The notes: generated by a model from the letters alone, not told the origin. Counted from the stretch's first letter, positions 1 to 8,360 are shown. The stretch: DNA of 30,127 nt from an uncultured Gilliamella sp. (GCA_945291235.1 CALYQY010000019.1:1-30127), one strand, 5' to 3'. Translations and numbers: made by a program.

Positions 1-43
1 ATCATTGATTCGATACTATTAATCTTAACATTCATTTATCCTA

Positions 44-75
44 TTAGCCAATAATCATTATTGGCTAATTTTTTT
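44..75 (+). terminator. Rho-independent terminator of an off-window + strand gene
   Basis: The arms TTAGCCAATA and TATTGGCTAA form a 10-bp stem around a small AT loop (44-68), followed directly by a run of seven T. This is a classic intrinsic terminator for plus-strand transcription entering from the left edge. Confidence 0.75.
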
Positions 76-254
76 AGTTAATAAACCGCAAATATTTGTC
101 ATAACAGTGACGATAAATTGTTCACCTTCCTTTGACTTATCGATGCGATATGCTATCACACTGGTAATGACATATAGAGAGTTATGCCGACAACGCTAAA
201 TTTCTTAATTTAACAAGTTTTATTTAGAATATTGTAAGCATTTTTTCATTGCAA

Positions 255-292
255 AAATAGAAAAGCCCAACAATGTCTCATTGTTGAGCTTT
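255..292 (-). terminator. Rho-independent terminator of btsT
   Basis: On the minus strand the arms AAAGCTCAACAATG and CATTGTTGGGCTTT pair over 14 positions, with one U-G wobble and a 3-nt loop. They are followed by TTTTCTATTTTT. The plus-strand copy would carry a C-A mismatch, so the minus strand is the better reading. It lies about 65 bp after the btsT stop. Confidence 0.75.
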
Positions 293-356
293 AACTAAAA
301 TAATTGGAGTTTACTATCGAGAGGCAATATCACTATGACATCTCGCTCCAGACCAC

Positions 357-2507
357 TTAATGTGACATAGAAGTTTTAACACCACCTTCTGGTATAGGAA
401 CATAAGCGGTTTCTTTATCTGTTCTTTGTTTATTGTTGCGAACTTTAAGCGCGGTTTTAATACCAAAGAAGATAATCGTGTATACCACAAGTAAGAATAA
501 AATACTTAATCCTGCATTGGTATAATTATTGATAATAATATGATGCATATTATCAATTTGTTGAGCAGTTAACTCTTTACTACCTTCAGCAATTTGACGT
601 TTATATTCATTAGCTAAATAGAAGAAGCCTTCTAATTGCGGATTATCACTGAATAATTTTAGACCTAATGCCCATGTTGTACAGATTAACAACCAAATTG
701 CCGGAATGATCGTGACCCAAATGTATTGCGCACGTTTCATTTTAATCAATACGACTGTTGCTAAAATCAGCGCGACAGCAGCTAACATTTGATTAGATAT
801 ACCGAATAGTGGCCATAAACTCTTCACACCACCTAATGGGTCAACAACGCCTTGATAGAGGAGATATCCCCATAATCCTACACACCCCAGCGTACCAATA
901 AAGCCGGCGATAAGTGAGTCTGTTTTTTTCAAGAACGGTACAAAATTACCTAATAAATCTTGTAACATAAATCGACCTGAACGTGTTCCTGCATCAAGCG
1001 CCGTTAAAATAAATAGGGCTTCAAACAAAATACCGAAATGATACCAAAAGCCCATATTCGCTCCTGGTAATATTTGGTTGAATACATAAGCAATCCCTAC
1101 CGCTAGCGTTGGTGCACCACCTGCACGATTCAAGACGGACGGTTCACCTATGTCTTTGGCGGTTTGTAGGATTTGTTCAGGAGAGATCACAAAGCCCCAT
1201 GAACTCACTGTCGCAGCTGCATGAACGGTGACATCTTTTAATTGCGCCATTATCATTGGTGCATCATCAGTCCCCAATTTATGCAAATCAGGCATTGTAA
1301 TCCCTAATCCTGCTGGCGGAGTATTCATCGCAAAATAGAGACCAGGTTCAATAATTGAAGCTGCGACTAACGCCATTATGGCAACAAAAGATTCCATTAA
1401 CATTGCACCATATCCAATAAAGCGTGCGTCTTTTTCGTTTGCTAATAATTTTGGCGTGGTACCAGAAGAAATAAGCGCATGGAATCCAGAAACCGCACCA
1501 CAAGCTATCGTAATAAATAAGAATGGGAATAATGATCCCTTCCAAACGGGGCCTGTCCCATCAACATATTGAGTTACATCTGGCATTTTTAGATCAGGAT
1601 TTAAAATGACTATTCCTATTGCTAAACCAACAATAACGCCAATTTTTAGAAACGTCGCTAAATAATCACGTGGTGCCAATATTAACCATACAGGTAACAT
1701 CGCAGAGATAAAGGCATAACCGACTAGCACATAAGTGATCGTTGTGTCTTTAAATGTTAACGCTGGTCCCCAGTAAGGATCGTGAGCAATAACGCCACCA
1801 AACCAAATGGATAATATAAGTAAAACAATACCAATGACTGAGATTTCAAGAACTCGACCGGGTCTTAAAAATCGCATATAGATCCCCATAAACAGCGCAA
1901 TGGGTACGGTTGAACACACCGTGAAAACACCCCAAGGACTTTCTGCTAATGCTTTCACAACAATTAACGCTAAAACCGCTAAAATGATAAGCATAATCAA
2001 AAAGCAACCAAATAAGGCAATAGCACCAGGAATTGGCCCCATCTCGCTTTTAATCATTTCACCCAGTGAAGAACCATTACGGCGAGATGAAAGGAAAAGC
2101 ACCATAAAATCTTGTACGGCGCCAGCAAAAACAACACCAGCAAGTAGCCAAAGTGTACCGGGCAAATAACCAACTTGTGCAGCAAGAACGGGACCAACTA
2201 GTGGACCTGCACCAGCTATAGCAGCAAAATGGTGACCAAATAAAACATATTTATTGGTTGGAACATAATTTAGTCCGTCGTTATTAATGACAGCAGGCGT
2301 TGCTCGAGTAGGATCTAATCGCATAACCTTATTAGCGATATAAAGGCTATAATATCGATAAGCAACTAAATATACAGATACAGCAGCAGCAACAATCCAT
2401 AATGCACTGATGTGTTCACCTCGCCGTAATGCAACAACTGCTAGACAGCATGCACCAACAAAAGCAAGAATGACCCAAGGAATATGCTTTAATATTTTAT
2501 TATTCAT
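357..2507 (-). CDS. btsT: Pyruvate/H+ symporter BtsT (CstA family)
   Basis: Inner-membrane carbon-starvation (CstA) family transporter; the E. coli ortholog BtsT (formerly YjiY) imports pyruvate with protons. Chosen start is the Met of MNNKILKHIPW at 2507, giving 716 residues, the same length I recall for E. coli BtsT. An in-frame upstream TTG extension of 31 codons has no match to the family and is rejected. Visible hallmarks are the PTRATPAVINNDGLNYVPT segment near residue 65, FGHHFAAIAGAGPLVGPVLAAQ, SGFHALISSGTTPK, RAGGAPTLAVGIAY, and about 16 or more hydrophobic helices. The C-terminus (ETAYVPIPEGGVK) and the insert GITMPDLHKLGTDDAP resemble BtsT rather than CstA. A GAG-type ribosome site precedes the start. 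It lies downstream of btsSR on the same strand, with a BtsR-type box in between, and ends in an intrinsic terminator. The family call is very secure; the BtsT-over-CstA choice rests on recalled sequence. Confidence 0.95.
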   Translation of the reverse strand: MNNKILKHIPWVILAFVGACCLAVVALRRGEHISALWIVAAAVSVYLVAYRYYSLYIANKVMRLDPTRATPAVINNDGLNYVPTNKYVLFGHHFAAIAGAGPLVGPVLAAQVGYLPGTLWLLAGVVFAGAVQDFMVLFLSSRRNGSSLGEMIKSEMGPIPGAIALFGCFLIMLIILAVLALIVVKALAESPWGVFTVCSTVPIALFMGIYMRFLRPGRVLEISVIGIVLLILSIWFGGVIAHDPYWGPALTFKDTTITYVLVGYAFISAMLPVWLILAPRDYLATFLKIGVIVGLAIGIVILNPDLKMPDVTQYVDGTGPVWKGSLFPFLFITIACGAVSGFHALISSGTTPKLLANEKDARFIGYGAMLMESFVAIMALVAASIIEPGLYFAMNTPPAGLGITMPDLHKLGTDDAPMIMAQLKDVTVHAAATVSSWGFVISPEQILQTAKDIGEPSVLNRAGGAPTLAVGIAYVFNQILPGANMGFWYHFGILFEALFILTALDAGTRSGRFMLQDLLGNFVPFLKKTDSLIAGFIGTLGCVGLWGYLLYQGVVDPLGGVKSLWPLFGISNQMLAAVALILATVVLIKMKRAQYIWVTIIPAIWLLICTTWALGLKLFSDNPQLEGFFYLANEYKRQIAEGSKELTAQQIDNMHHIIINNYTNAGLSILFLLVVYTIIFFGIKTALKVRNNKQRTDKETAYVPIPEGGVKTSMSH

Positions 2508-2550
2508 AATGATTCTCTTTTTGGGTTTTAAGATTATAAAAACGATACTT

Positions 2551-2582
2551 AACACCATTAAAATGCTATTTGGCTTGGTGTT
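2551..2582 (-). promoter_or_regulatory. Hairpin in btsT 5' leader
   Basis: The minus-strand arms AACACCA and TGGTGTT (7 bp, 18-nt loop) lie in the roughly 200-nt leader of btsT. GUUUUUAU follows about 8 nt after the stem, and GGA motifs (AGGA, TGGA) lie further upstream near 2610-2625. This could act in post-transcriptional control or premature termination. E. coli cstA-type leaders bind CsrA, but nothing here proves that. Confidence 0.3.
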
Positions 2583-2738
2583 TGGATAAATAAAAAACAA
2601 TTTTTTTACTATCTTCCACTATTCCTTACCTATTTTATGGTTTTGAGTATACCTTTGTGACTTATATATCAAGCTTATAGTAAATTTTTGTTGATAAGAA
2701 TGGTATCGCTATTTAAGCCATAGGTTGAATGGCAACAA

Positions 2739-2767
2739 TGAGTGGTTAAAATCAGTCAATGAGCGGT
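2739..2767 (-). promoter_or_regulatory. Tandem BtsR-type operator upstream of btsT
   Basis: Read on the minus strand, ACCGCTCA (2767-2760), a 13-bp spacer, then ACCACTCA (2746-2739). Both copies fit the ACC[G/A]CT[C/T]A direct repeats with 13-bp spacing that I recall as the E. coli BtsR (YehT) site at btsT. The copy nearest the gene abuts a possible -35 TTGTTG (2738-2733). The site is 33-61 bp beyond the btsR stop and about 230 bp before the btsT start. Confidence 0.8.
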
Positions 2768-2799
2768 TTAATAAAATTTACATAAATCGATAATTGAAA

Positions 2800-3519
2800 T
2801 CATAATCCTAACATTTCTTTGAGTGATTTTAGATATCGACGACTAACAGGGACTGAAATATCGTTATTTAAAATAATACTTACGCCCGTTGATTCATTAA
2901 AGCGAATCTCTTTGAGTTTTTTTAAATTAACTAAGTATTGTCTGTGACATCGAATAAGAGGGGTTTTATCTTCTAATGTCTTTAAAGTTAACTCAGTAAA
3001 ATATTCATCATTGTTTTGATTAAATACATAGATACCACTTATTTTGGAAGCGATATAAAATACATCATCTAAATTTAATAAATAGATACGGTTATGACCA
3101 ACACAAGGGATATAATCTAAATTTTGATTAACCATATCTAAATGCTTTACATTATTAGGTAATTGATGTTGATGTAAACGGCATAGTGTTTTATTGAGAC
3201 GGTCTTGTTCTACCGGTTTAAGTAAATAATCAAAGGCTTGTTCTTCAAAAGCTTTAACGGCAAATTCACTGTATGCAGTTAAAAAGACAATGCTAGGCAT
3301 CGTCTGGGGATCAAGCATCGATAACATTTCAAACCCATTTATTTTGGGCATATGTATATCTAAAAATACCACGTCAGGTTGTAGGCGGTGTATTTTACTG
3401 ATTGCTTCCATTGCATTATGACACTCAGCAATAATAGCAACATCGGGATCTTTTTCGAGCAAACAACGTAAATTTTCACGTGCAGGGAGTTCATCATCCA
3501 CAATAATAACATTTAACAT
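2800..3519 (-). CDS. btsR: LytTR response regulator BtsR (YehT)
   Basis: Cytoplasmic DNA-binding response regulator of the pyruvate-sensing BtsS/BtsR system; 239 residues, equal to E. coli BtsR. Residues 1-120 are a receiver domain with acidic pocket D8-D9, phospho-acceptor D54 (VFLDIHMP), conserved T81 and K101 (YLLKP). Residues about 135-239 are a LytTR DNA-binding domain with the typical LIRCHRQYLVNLKKL segment and the ending VSRRYLKSLKEMLGL, which is nearly the E. coli C-terminus. The start ATG overlaps the btsS stop by one base (TAATG), so the pair is translationally coupled. Its likely target btsT is the next gene downstream, behind a matching tandem operator. Confidence 0.95.
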   Translation of the reverse strand: MLNVIIVDDELPARENLRCLLEKDPDVAIIAECHNAMEAISKIHRLQPDVVFLDIHMPKINGFEMLSMLDPQTMPSIVFLTAYSEFAVKAFEEQAFDYLLKPVEQDRLNKTLCRLHQHQLPNNVKHLDMVNQNLDYIPCVGHNRIYLLNLDDVFYIASKISGIYVFNQNNDEYFTELTLKTLEDKTPLIRCHRQYLVNLKKLKEIRFNESTGVSIILNNDISVPVSRRYLKSLKEMLGL

Positions 3520-5213
3520 TAACTAATTACATCCTCTTGCAATGGTAGTGATAATATCACTTTCGTATATTCGTCAGGTTGACAAAAAATTGCTAAACCA
3601 TATCTTTCACCATAACGAATATGAATTCTTTTATCGACTAAATTTAGTCCTAATCCTTTCATATCTTTTTTATTTTCTCGATAATTACCCGCATTATCGA
3701 TGACTTCTAAATACAATGTTAAATCTTTTGTATAAGCATTTATACTTACTTTTCCTTCACCAATCAATTGGGAAGTACCATGTTTTATGGCATTTTCAAC
3801 GATTGGTTGCAATGAAAATGCAGGAAGACGAGCATTTTCTAAATCTGCTGGGATATGAATATCAAGCGTGAGTTGATCCATAAAACGCATTTTTTCAATT
3901 TGTAAATAAGCATTAACATGCTCTATTTCATCTTTGAGCGTAACTATTTCGTCCGTTCTTTTTAGATTTTTTCGAAAAAAAGTTGATAGATTTTGCACCA
4001 GCTCAGACGCTTGCACTTTATCACGCCGAATAACCGCGACTAGCGTATTTAAGGCATTAAATAAGAAATGTGGATTAACTTGAGCGTGTAATAACTTAAT
4101 TTCGGTTTTAGACAATAATTGTTTGTAATGCTCATTTTGACCCGCTAGTATTTGTGCCGATAATAAACTGGCTATCCCTTCCCCTAATGTTCGATTGATT
4201 GAACTAAATAAAGTATTTTTTGCCTCATATAATTTAATCGTACCAACGACAGTATTATTTTCACCTCGCAGTGGAATTACCAGCGTTGATCCAAGACGGC
4301 AATTTTTATTAATTGAACATTGATACGGTAAATGTGCGCCATCCAGATATTGTACTTCATTTTTTTCAATAGCTTCTAAAGTACTATTTGACGTGATCAG
4401 TGTACCCGGTAAATGGTGATCATCTCCAATTCCAATAAAAGCCAAGATTTTTTCTCTGTCTGTAATGGAAACCGCACCAATATCCAATTCTTGATAAATA
4501 ATTTCTGCCACTTTTGTACTATTTTCTTGATTGAAACCATCACGTAACAGCCCCTCAGTGCTCACTGCAATTTGTAATGCTTTTGCCGAAAAAGCCGAGG
4601 TATAGCGTTCGAAAATAGCTCGTCGATCCAATAAAATTCGCATAAACATCGCTGAACCAATACTATTGGCGATAATCATGGGCGCTGCAATACTTTTTAC
4701 CGCATGTAAAACAGTATCAAAAGGGCGTGAAATTAATAATACTAAAATCATTTCAAGCGATTCGACCAATAAACCCAGCACGCCGACTAACAAAGGATTA
4801 TAGATAAGATCAACCCGACCTTTTTTCATTAACGCGTAATGCAATAATCCACTGATTAGCCCAATTAATATAGTCGATAACATACAACTTTCAGCCGTTA
4901 TTCCCCCCAATGTATAGCGGTGAATTCCCCCTGTCACACCGACTAAAAAACCAACCATAGGACCACCAAGAAGACCACCTAAGATCGCCCCGATAGCACG
5001 GGTATTTGCAATAGTATCTTCAATGTGAAGTCCAAAATAGCTCCCCATAATACAAAACAGTGAGAAGATAAAATAGCAAACTAATTTATGCGGTAAATGC
5101 ACTGTGACTTGCATGAGCGGAATAACAATTGGGGTTTTACTTAGTAAATAGGCAATAACTAAATAAACACACATCTGTTGTAAAAGTTGTAGAATTAGAT
5201 CGAATTCAAGCAT
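3519..5213 (-). CDS. btsS: LytS-type sensor histidine kinase BtsS (YehU)
   Basis: Inner-membrane histidine kinase; the E. coli ortholog BtsS is a high-affinity pyruvate sensor. 564 residues against 561 in E. coli. Residues 1-200 form the 5TM-LYT sensor region (several hydrophobic segments, with NTRAIGAILGGLLGGP near 70-85). A GAF domain follows at about 215-360, ending FSSINRTLGEGIASLLSAQ. Then comes the His_kinase module with H382 in HAQVNPHFLFNALNTL, N474 in PIVENAIKHGTSQ, and the ATP-lid glycines GLGLNLVDKR near 520-529. The start is set by alignment of MLEFDLILQLLQQMC with E. coli MYDFNLVLLLLQQMC. There is no good Shine-Dalgarno, and a strong hairpin sits just upstream (5233-5260). It probably shares a transcript with bglX or has a promoter inside bglX. 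It overlaps btsR by one base. Confidence 0.94.
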   Translation of the reverse strand: MLEFDLILQLLQQMCVYLVIAYLLSKTPIVIPLMQVTVHLPHKLVCYFIFSLFCIMGSYFGLHIEDTIANTRAIGAILGGLLGGPMVGFLVGVTGGIHRYTLGGITAESCMLSTILIGLISGLLHYALMKKGRVDLIYNPLLVGVLGLLVESLEMILVLLISRPFDTVLHAVKSIAAPMIIANSIGSAMFMRILLDRRAIFERYTSAFSAKALQIAVSTEGLLRDGFNQENSTKVAEIIYQELDIGAVSITDREKILAFIGIGDDHHLPGTLITSNSTLEAIEKNEVQYLDGAHLPYQCSINKNCRLGSTLVIPLRGENNTVVGTIKLYEAKNTLFSSINRTLGEGIASLLSAQILAGQNEHYKQLLSKTEIKLLHAQVNPHFLFNALNTLVAVIRRDKVQASELVQNLSTFFRKNLKRTDEIVTLKDEIEHVNAYLQIEKMRFMDQLTLDIHIPADLENARLPAFSLQPIVENAIKHGTSQLIGEGKVSINAYTKDLTLYLEVIDNAGNYRENKKDMKGLGLNLVDKRIHIRYGERYGLAIFCQPDEYTKVILSLPLQEDVIS

Positions 5214-5232
5214 AATTTAAATCTATTAAGCC

Positions 5233-5260
5233 TATCCCACTAACGAAGGTTAATGGGATA
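5233..5260 (-). promoter_or_regulatory. Stem-loop between bglX and btsS
   Basis: The minus-strand arms TATCCCATTAAC and GTTAGTGGGATA form a 12-bp stem with one U-G pair and a 4-nt loop. The T run lies before the stem on this strand, not after it, so a simple intrinsic terminator is unlikely. The 3' side ends 19 nt before the btsS ATG. It may separate bglX expression from btsSR by RNA processing, stabilisation or partial termination. Confidence 0.5.
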
Positions 5261-5267
5261 AAAAAGT

Positions 5268-7541
5268 TTAGTTATTCAATAAAGTAAAAGTTTGTTTGTT
5301 TTGTGTAGTTGAATCCGAGTCAATAAACACATTAAATTTACCTGGCTCTGCCACATATTGCATTTTGTCATTCCAAAATTTTAACATTTCAGGCTTAATA
5401 ATAAAGTGCACTTCTCCTTTTTCATGTGCTTTCAATGTAATGCTCTCAAAGCCTTTTAGTTCTTTAACGGGTCTACTTACCGAAGCAGTCACATCTTGTA
5501 AGTAAAGTTGAACGGTTTGAGTACCTTCCCTGTTTCCTGTATTTTCAACTATTGCTGTCACAATAATTTGACCATTTTGTTGCATTTCTGTCGCTGAAAG
5601 AGAAAAAGTGATGTTGAAATCAGTATAACTTAGTCCATAGCCAAAAGGGAACAAAGGTTCATTAGGACTGTCCAAATAAGATGTCGTGTATTTCCCCATA
5701 TTCTCCGTTCCGTGTGGGCGACCTGTATTTAAATGGCTGTAATAGACAGGTATCTGTCCAACATTACGTGGAAATGACATAGGTAATTTTCCAGACGGAT
5801 TATAATCGCCAAACAATACATCAGCAATGGCATTACCGCCTTCTGTACCTAAAAACCATGTTTCAAGCATCGCATCGGCTTGTTGAAATTCATCGACTAA
5901 TGTTAACGGGCGACCATTCATTAAAGCAATAACAAGGGGTTTACCGGTTGCTTTAAGTGCTCGAAGTAATCTTTTTTGACTTTCAGGAAGGGAAATATCT
6001 GTTCGACTTGACGACTCATGTGCCATTCCTTGCGCTTCACCAACGAAAGCGACAACAACATCTGCATTTTTCGCTAATTCGACCGCTTCACTAATCATCT
6101 TTTCAACAGGTCTGTCATCAAATTTTGCCGTAACTTCGTAAAGATTTAAGAATTTAAATAGTGCGGGATCATCCGAAAGATTAGCACCCAATGCATAACT
6201 GACATTTTTGGGGTTGTTTATTGCGTGATTAATGCCTTCCAAGGGAGTCACGGCTAAATTAGCTCGACCTGCACCCGACCAACTCCCTAATATATCGCGT
6301 TTGGAGTCTGCTAGTGGACCAATAACCGCAATTTTTTGATCTTTAGATAAAGGTAAAACCTTATTATCATTTTTTAATAATACAATACTGCGTCGTGCCA
6401 CTTCTCTGGCTTCTTTTCGATGTAATCGATTATCAGCAAACATCGTTTCAATGTCTAAGTTTGGATCTAAATTACGATGAGGGTGACGAAACAATCCCAT
6501 ATCATATTTAAGCGACAACACGTGTCGACATGCATTGTTAATATCATCTTCACTCAATGCCCCTTCTTTGACCAGTTGGGGGATAAATTGAAGGAAATAT
6601 TCATCATTCATACTAACATCAATACCGGCTTTAATTGCAATGCGAACAGCATCTTTGGCATCACTGGCAACACCATGATTAATTAGTTCCCGAATTGCAC
6701 CATGATCGCTAATGACTACGCCATTAAAATGCCATTGATGACGTAGCACATCGGTCAAAAGCCAATGATTTGCGGTAGCCGGAACACCATTTACCGTAAC
6801 CAGCGATACCATAATAGCTTGGCTTCCTGCATCTATTGCCGCTTTGTAGGGAACCAGATATTCTTGAAACATTTTTCGTTCACTCATATCGGTACTATTG
6901 TATTCTCGCCCACCTTCAACCGCACCATAAAGCGCAAAGTGTTTAACGGTTGTCACCAACGAATTTTTTTCCGCCAAAGACGGCTTTTGCATTTTTTCAA
7001 CAAAAATCCGCCCAGCTTCTGAAGTAAGATAAGGATCTTCACCAAAACCTTCAGAAACTCTACCCCATCGTGGGTCTCGGGTAATATCAACCATGGGAGC
7101 CCAAGTAATATTAAGTCCATCAGAAGTAGCTTCATCAGCGGAAACTTGTGCGACAAGAGCCATTGCTTGGCGATCCCAAGTAGAGGCAATACCTAAATTG
7201 ATTGGAAACACAGTGCGATGACCATGCACAATGTCAAATCCTAATAATAACGGGATCTTGTTAGGTGAATTTAAAGCACGATCTTGCATTCGTGACAAGT
7301 CAGGCTCGACAACAGTATTAAATATCCCCCCAATTTCGCCAGCTTCAATTTGATCTAAGACTTTATCGAGTGTGAGTTCTCCGCCCACACTGATTAAACG
7401 CAATTGTCCAACCTTCTGTTCAATGGTCATTTTTGATAATAGCGCATCAATAAAGGCTTTTTTATCCTCGCTATTTTCATTTTGCGCAAGAATAGAAGAA
7501 GAGAAGAGACACATGAATAACAATAAGATTAATTTTTTCAT
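5268..7541 (-). CDS. bglX: Periplasmic beta-glucosidase BglX (GH3)
   Basis: Secreted glycoside hydrolase family 3 enzyme that releases terminal beta-D-glucose. Start chosen at the second of two adjacent ATGs (7544, 7541), giving MKKLILLLFMCLFSSSILA then Q, a clean Sec signal peptide; about 757 residues, near the 765 of E. coli. An upstream GTG at 7559 would add six residues. No strong ribosome site helps choose. The N-terminal TIM-barrel domain carries KHFALYGAVEGGREYN and the nucleophile Asp at about 279 in VVISDHGAI. The middle alpha/beta sandwich has GPLADSKRDILGSW and GEAQGMAHESSSRTDISLP. The C-terminal fibronectin-III-like domain runs from about 650, with RPVKELKGFESITLK. btsS follows 54 bp downstream on the same strand. 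E. coli bglX also lies near btsSR, so this is probably an old neighbourhood. Confidence 0.95.
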   Translation of the reverse strand: MKKLILLLFMCLFSSSILAQNENSEDKKAFIDALLSKMTIEQKVGQLRLISVGGELTLDKVLDQIEAGEIGGIFNTVVEPDLSRMQDRALNSPNKIPLLLGFDIVHGHRTVFPINLGIASTWDRQAMALVAQVSADEATSDGLNITWAPMVDITRDPRWGRVSEGFGEDPYLTSEAGRIFVEKMQKPSLAEKNSLVTTVKHFALYGAVEGGREYNSTDMSERKMFQEYLVPYKAAIDAGSQAIMVSLVTVNGVPATANHWLLTDVLRHQWHFNGVVISDHGAIRELINHGVASDAKDAVRIAIKAGIDVSMNDEYFLQFIPQLVKEGALSEDDINNACRHVLSLKYDMGLFRHPHRNLDPNLDIETMFADNRLHRKEAREVARRSIVLLKNDNKVLPLSKDQKIAVIGPLADSKRDILGSWSGAGRANLAVTPLEGINHAINNPKNVSYALGANLSDDPALFKFLNLYEVTAKFDDRPVEKMISEAVELAKNADVVVAFVGEAQGMAHESSSRTDISLPESQKRLLRALKATGKPLVIALMNGRPLTLVDEFQQADAMLETWFLGTEGGNAIADVLFGDYNPSGKLPMSFPRNVGQIPVYYSHLNTGRPHGTENMGKYTTSYLDSPNEPLFPFGYGLSYTDFNITFSLSATEMQQNGQIIVTAIVENTGNREGTQTVQLYLQDVTASVSRPVKELKGFESITLKAHEKGEVHFIIKPEMLKFWNDKMQYVAEPGKFNVFIDSDSTTQNKQTFTLLNN

Positions 7542-7620
7542 CATTAGGTTCGCTGTCACTGTCGTTGTGAGGATTAAAATAAGAATAGAATAGCTGAATC
7601 ACTAAAAAAAATCTCAATCT

Positions 7621-7674
7621 TTACTAAATTTGTGAAAATCAACTTTATGATAGTATGGTGAAATTTTTTAGTAA
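7621..7674. promoter_or_regulatory. Inverted repeat upstream of bglX
   Basis: TTACTAAA (7621-7628) and TTTAGTAA (7667-7674) are perfect 8-bp inverted arms 38 bp apart. They lie about 80-130 bp before the bglX start, where its promoter should be. GTGAAA also occurs twice between the arms. No regulator is recognised. Confidence 0.25.
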
Positions 7675-7719
7675 TAATAAGAAAAAATGAGGATTATGCT
7701 AAAATGAAGACCGGATATT

Positions 7720-7753
7720 CAATAAGCAAACTTGCCGACAACATTATCGGCAA
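7720..7753 (-). terminator. Probable terminator of yajQ
   Basis: The arms TTGCCGA (7747-7753 read on minus) and TCGGCAA form a 7-bp stem just after the yajQ stop, followed by GTTTGCTTATT. The U tract is interrupted, so efficiency is uncertain. Confidence 0.5.
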
Positions 7754-7766
7754 ATTTAAGCGTTGT

Positions 7767-8258
7767 TTAGTCTCGAAAATTGGTAAATTGAAAAGGTTGT
7801 CCTAATTCACCATTCTTGACTAAAGCCATTGTCGCTTGTAAATCATCACGAGACTTACCAGTTACACGAACTTGATCACCTTGAACTTGAGCTTGAACTT
7901 TAATTTTACTATCTTTAATTAATTTCACTATTTTTTTAGCTAACTCTTTATCAATACCTTGCTTCAGTTTGACAGTGATACTGTAAAGTTTACCGCTATG
8001 CTCCAATTCTTCAGGAATGTCTAAAGCACCGCCATCAATACCACGTTTAGCCAATTTATCTCGTAAGATATCAAGAAGTTGCTGAACTTGAAACTCAGAT
8101 TGACTGGTGGCTTTAATTGTCTCGTTTTTTTCGTTCAATTCAAACGAAGCTTCAACATTTTTAAAATCCCAGCGCGTGGTCAATTCACGTGACGCGTTCT
8201 CGACGCCATTTTTCACTTCTGGCATTTGGATTTCTGATACGATATCGAAAGAAGGCAT
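7767..8258 (-). CDS. yajQ: YajQ family nucleotide-binding protein
   Basis: 163 residues, exactly the E. coli YajQ length, with the same start MPSFDIVSE and end [11 protein letters not shown]. The family has two ferredoxin-like (ACT/RRM-like) halves and binds nucleotides or nucleic acid; Xanthomonas homologs bind cyclic-di-GMP. Conserved stretches include [32 protein letters not shown] and [26 protein letters not shown] strong ribosome site (AGAGGAGAG) precedes the ATG. It stands alone between two hairpins, downstream of dapD. The cellular role remains poorly defined in the family. Confidence 0.93.
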   Translation of the reverse strand: MPSFDIVSEIQMPEVKNGVENASRELTTRWDFKNVEASFELNEKNETIKATSQSEFQVQQLLDILRDKLAKRGIDGGALDIPEELEHSGKLYSITVKLKQGIDKELAKKIVKLIKDSKIKVQAQVQGDQVRVTGKSRDDLQATMALVKNGELGQPFQFTNFRD

Positions 8259-8319
8259 AAACTCTCCTCTTCAAAAGATTAAAAATATAAATAGAATTCT
8301 AAGAAAAATACAAAGATAT

Positions 8320-8340
8320 ATGCCACTTAGTTAGTGGCAT
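8320..8340 (-). terminator. Hairpin/terminator after dapD
   Basis: ATGCCACT (8320-8327) and AGTGGCAT (8333-8340) form a perfect 8-bp stem with a 5-nt loop, 20 bp after the dapD stop. On the minus strand it is followed by ATATCTTTGTATTTTT, a broken U tract. The plus-strand side has a cleaner TTTTT, but no plus-strand gene ends here. Confidence 0.55.
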
Positions 8341-8360
8341 TTTTAAGTGTGATTAAAAAA

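Larger units (their letters stand above)
1..356. other. Non-coding region downstream of btsT
   Basis: No credible gene lies here. The left end holds a plus-strand terminator hairpin (44-75) that must serve a gene left of the window, and the right part holds the minus-strand terminator of btsT (255-292). Between them the sequence is AT-rich. A promoter-like pair TTGACT (132-137) / TATCAC (154-159) with 16 bp spacing is visible on the plus strand, but no gene follows it in that direction. Confidence 0.6.

Noticed and set aside
184..213. Nine-codon plus-strand open frame (MPTTLNFLI) with AGAGAG before its ATG and a TTGACT/TATCAC promoter-like pair upstream
   Set aside because: No plus-strand gene or attenuator follows it that a leader peptide could control, and such short frames are common by chance.
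1900..2169. Plus-strand open frame inside btsT, and similar antisense frames in btsT, bglX, dxs, rlmB and rnr
   Set aside because: They lie wholly inside well-recognised genes on the other strand, lack ribosome sites and have no family features.
2658..2680. CRP-like half site TCACAAAGG on the minus strand upstream of btsT
   Set aside because: The left half (TGATA) matches TGTGA at only three of five positions, so I did not list it as an operator.
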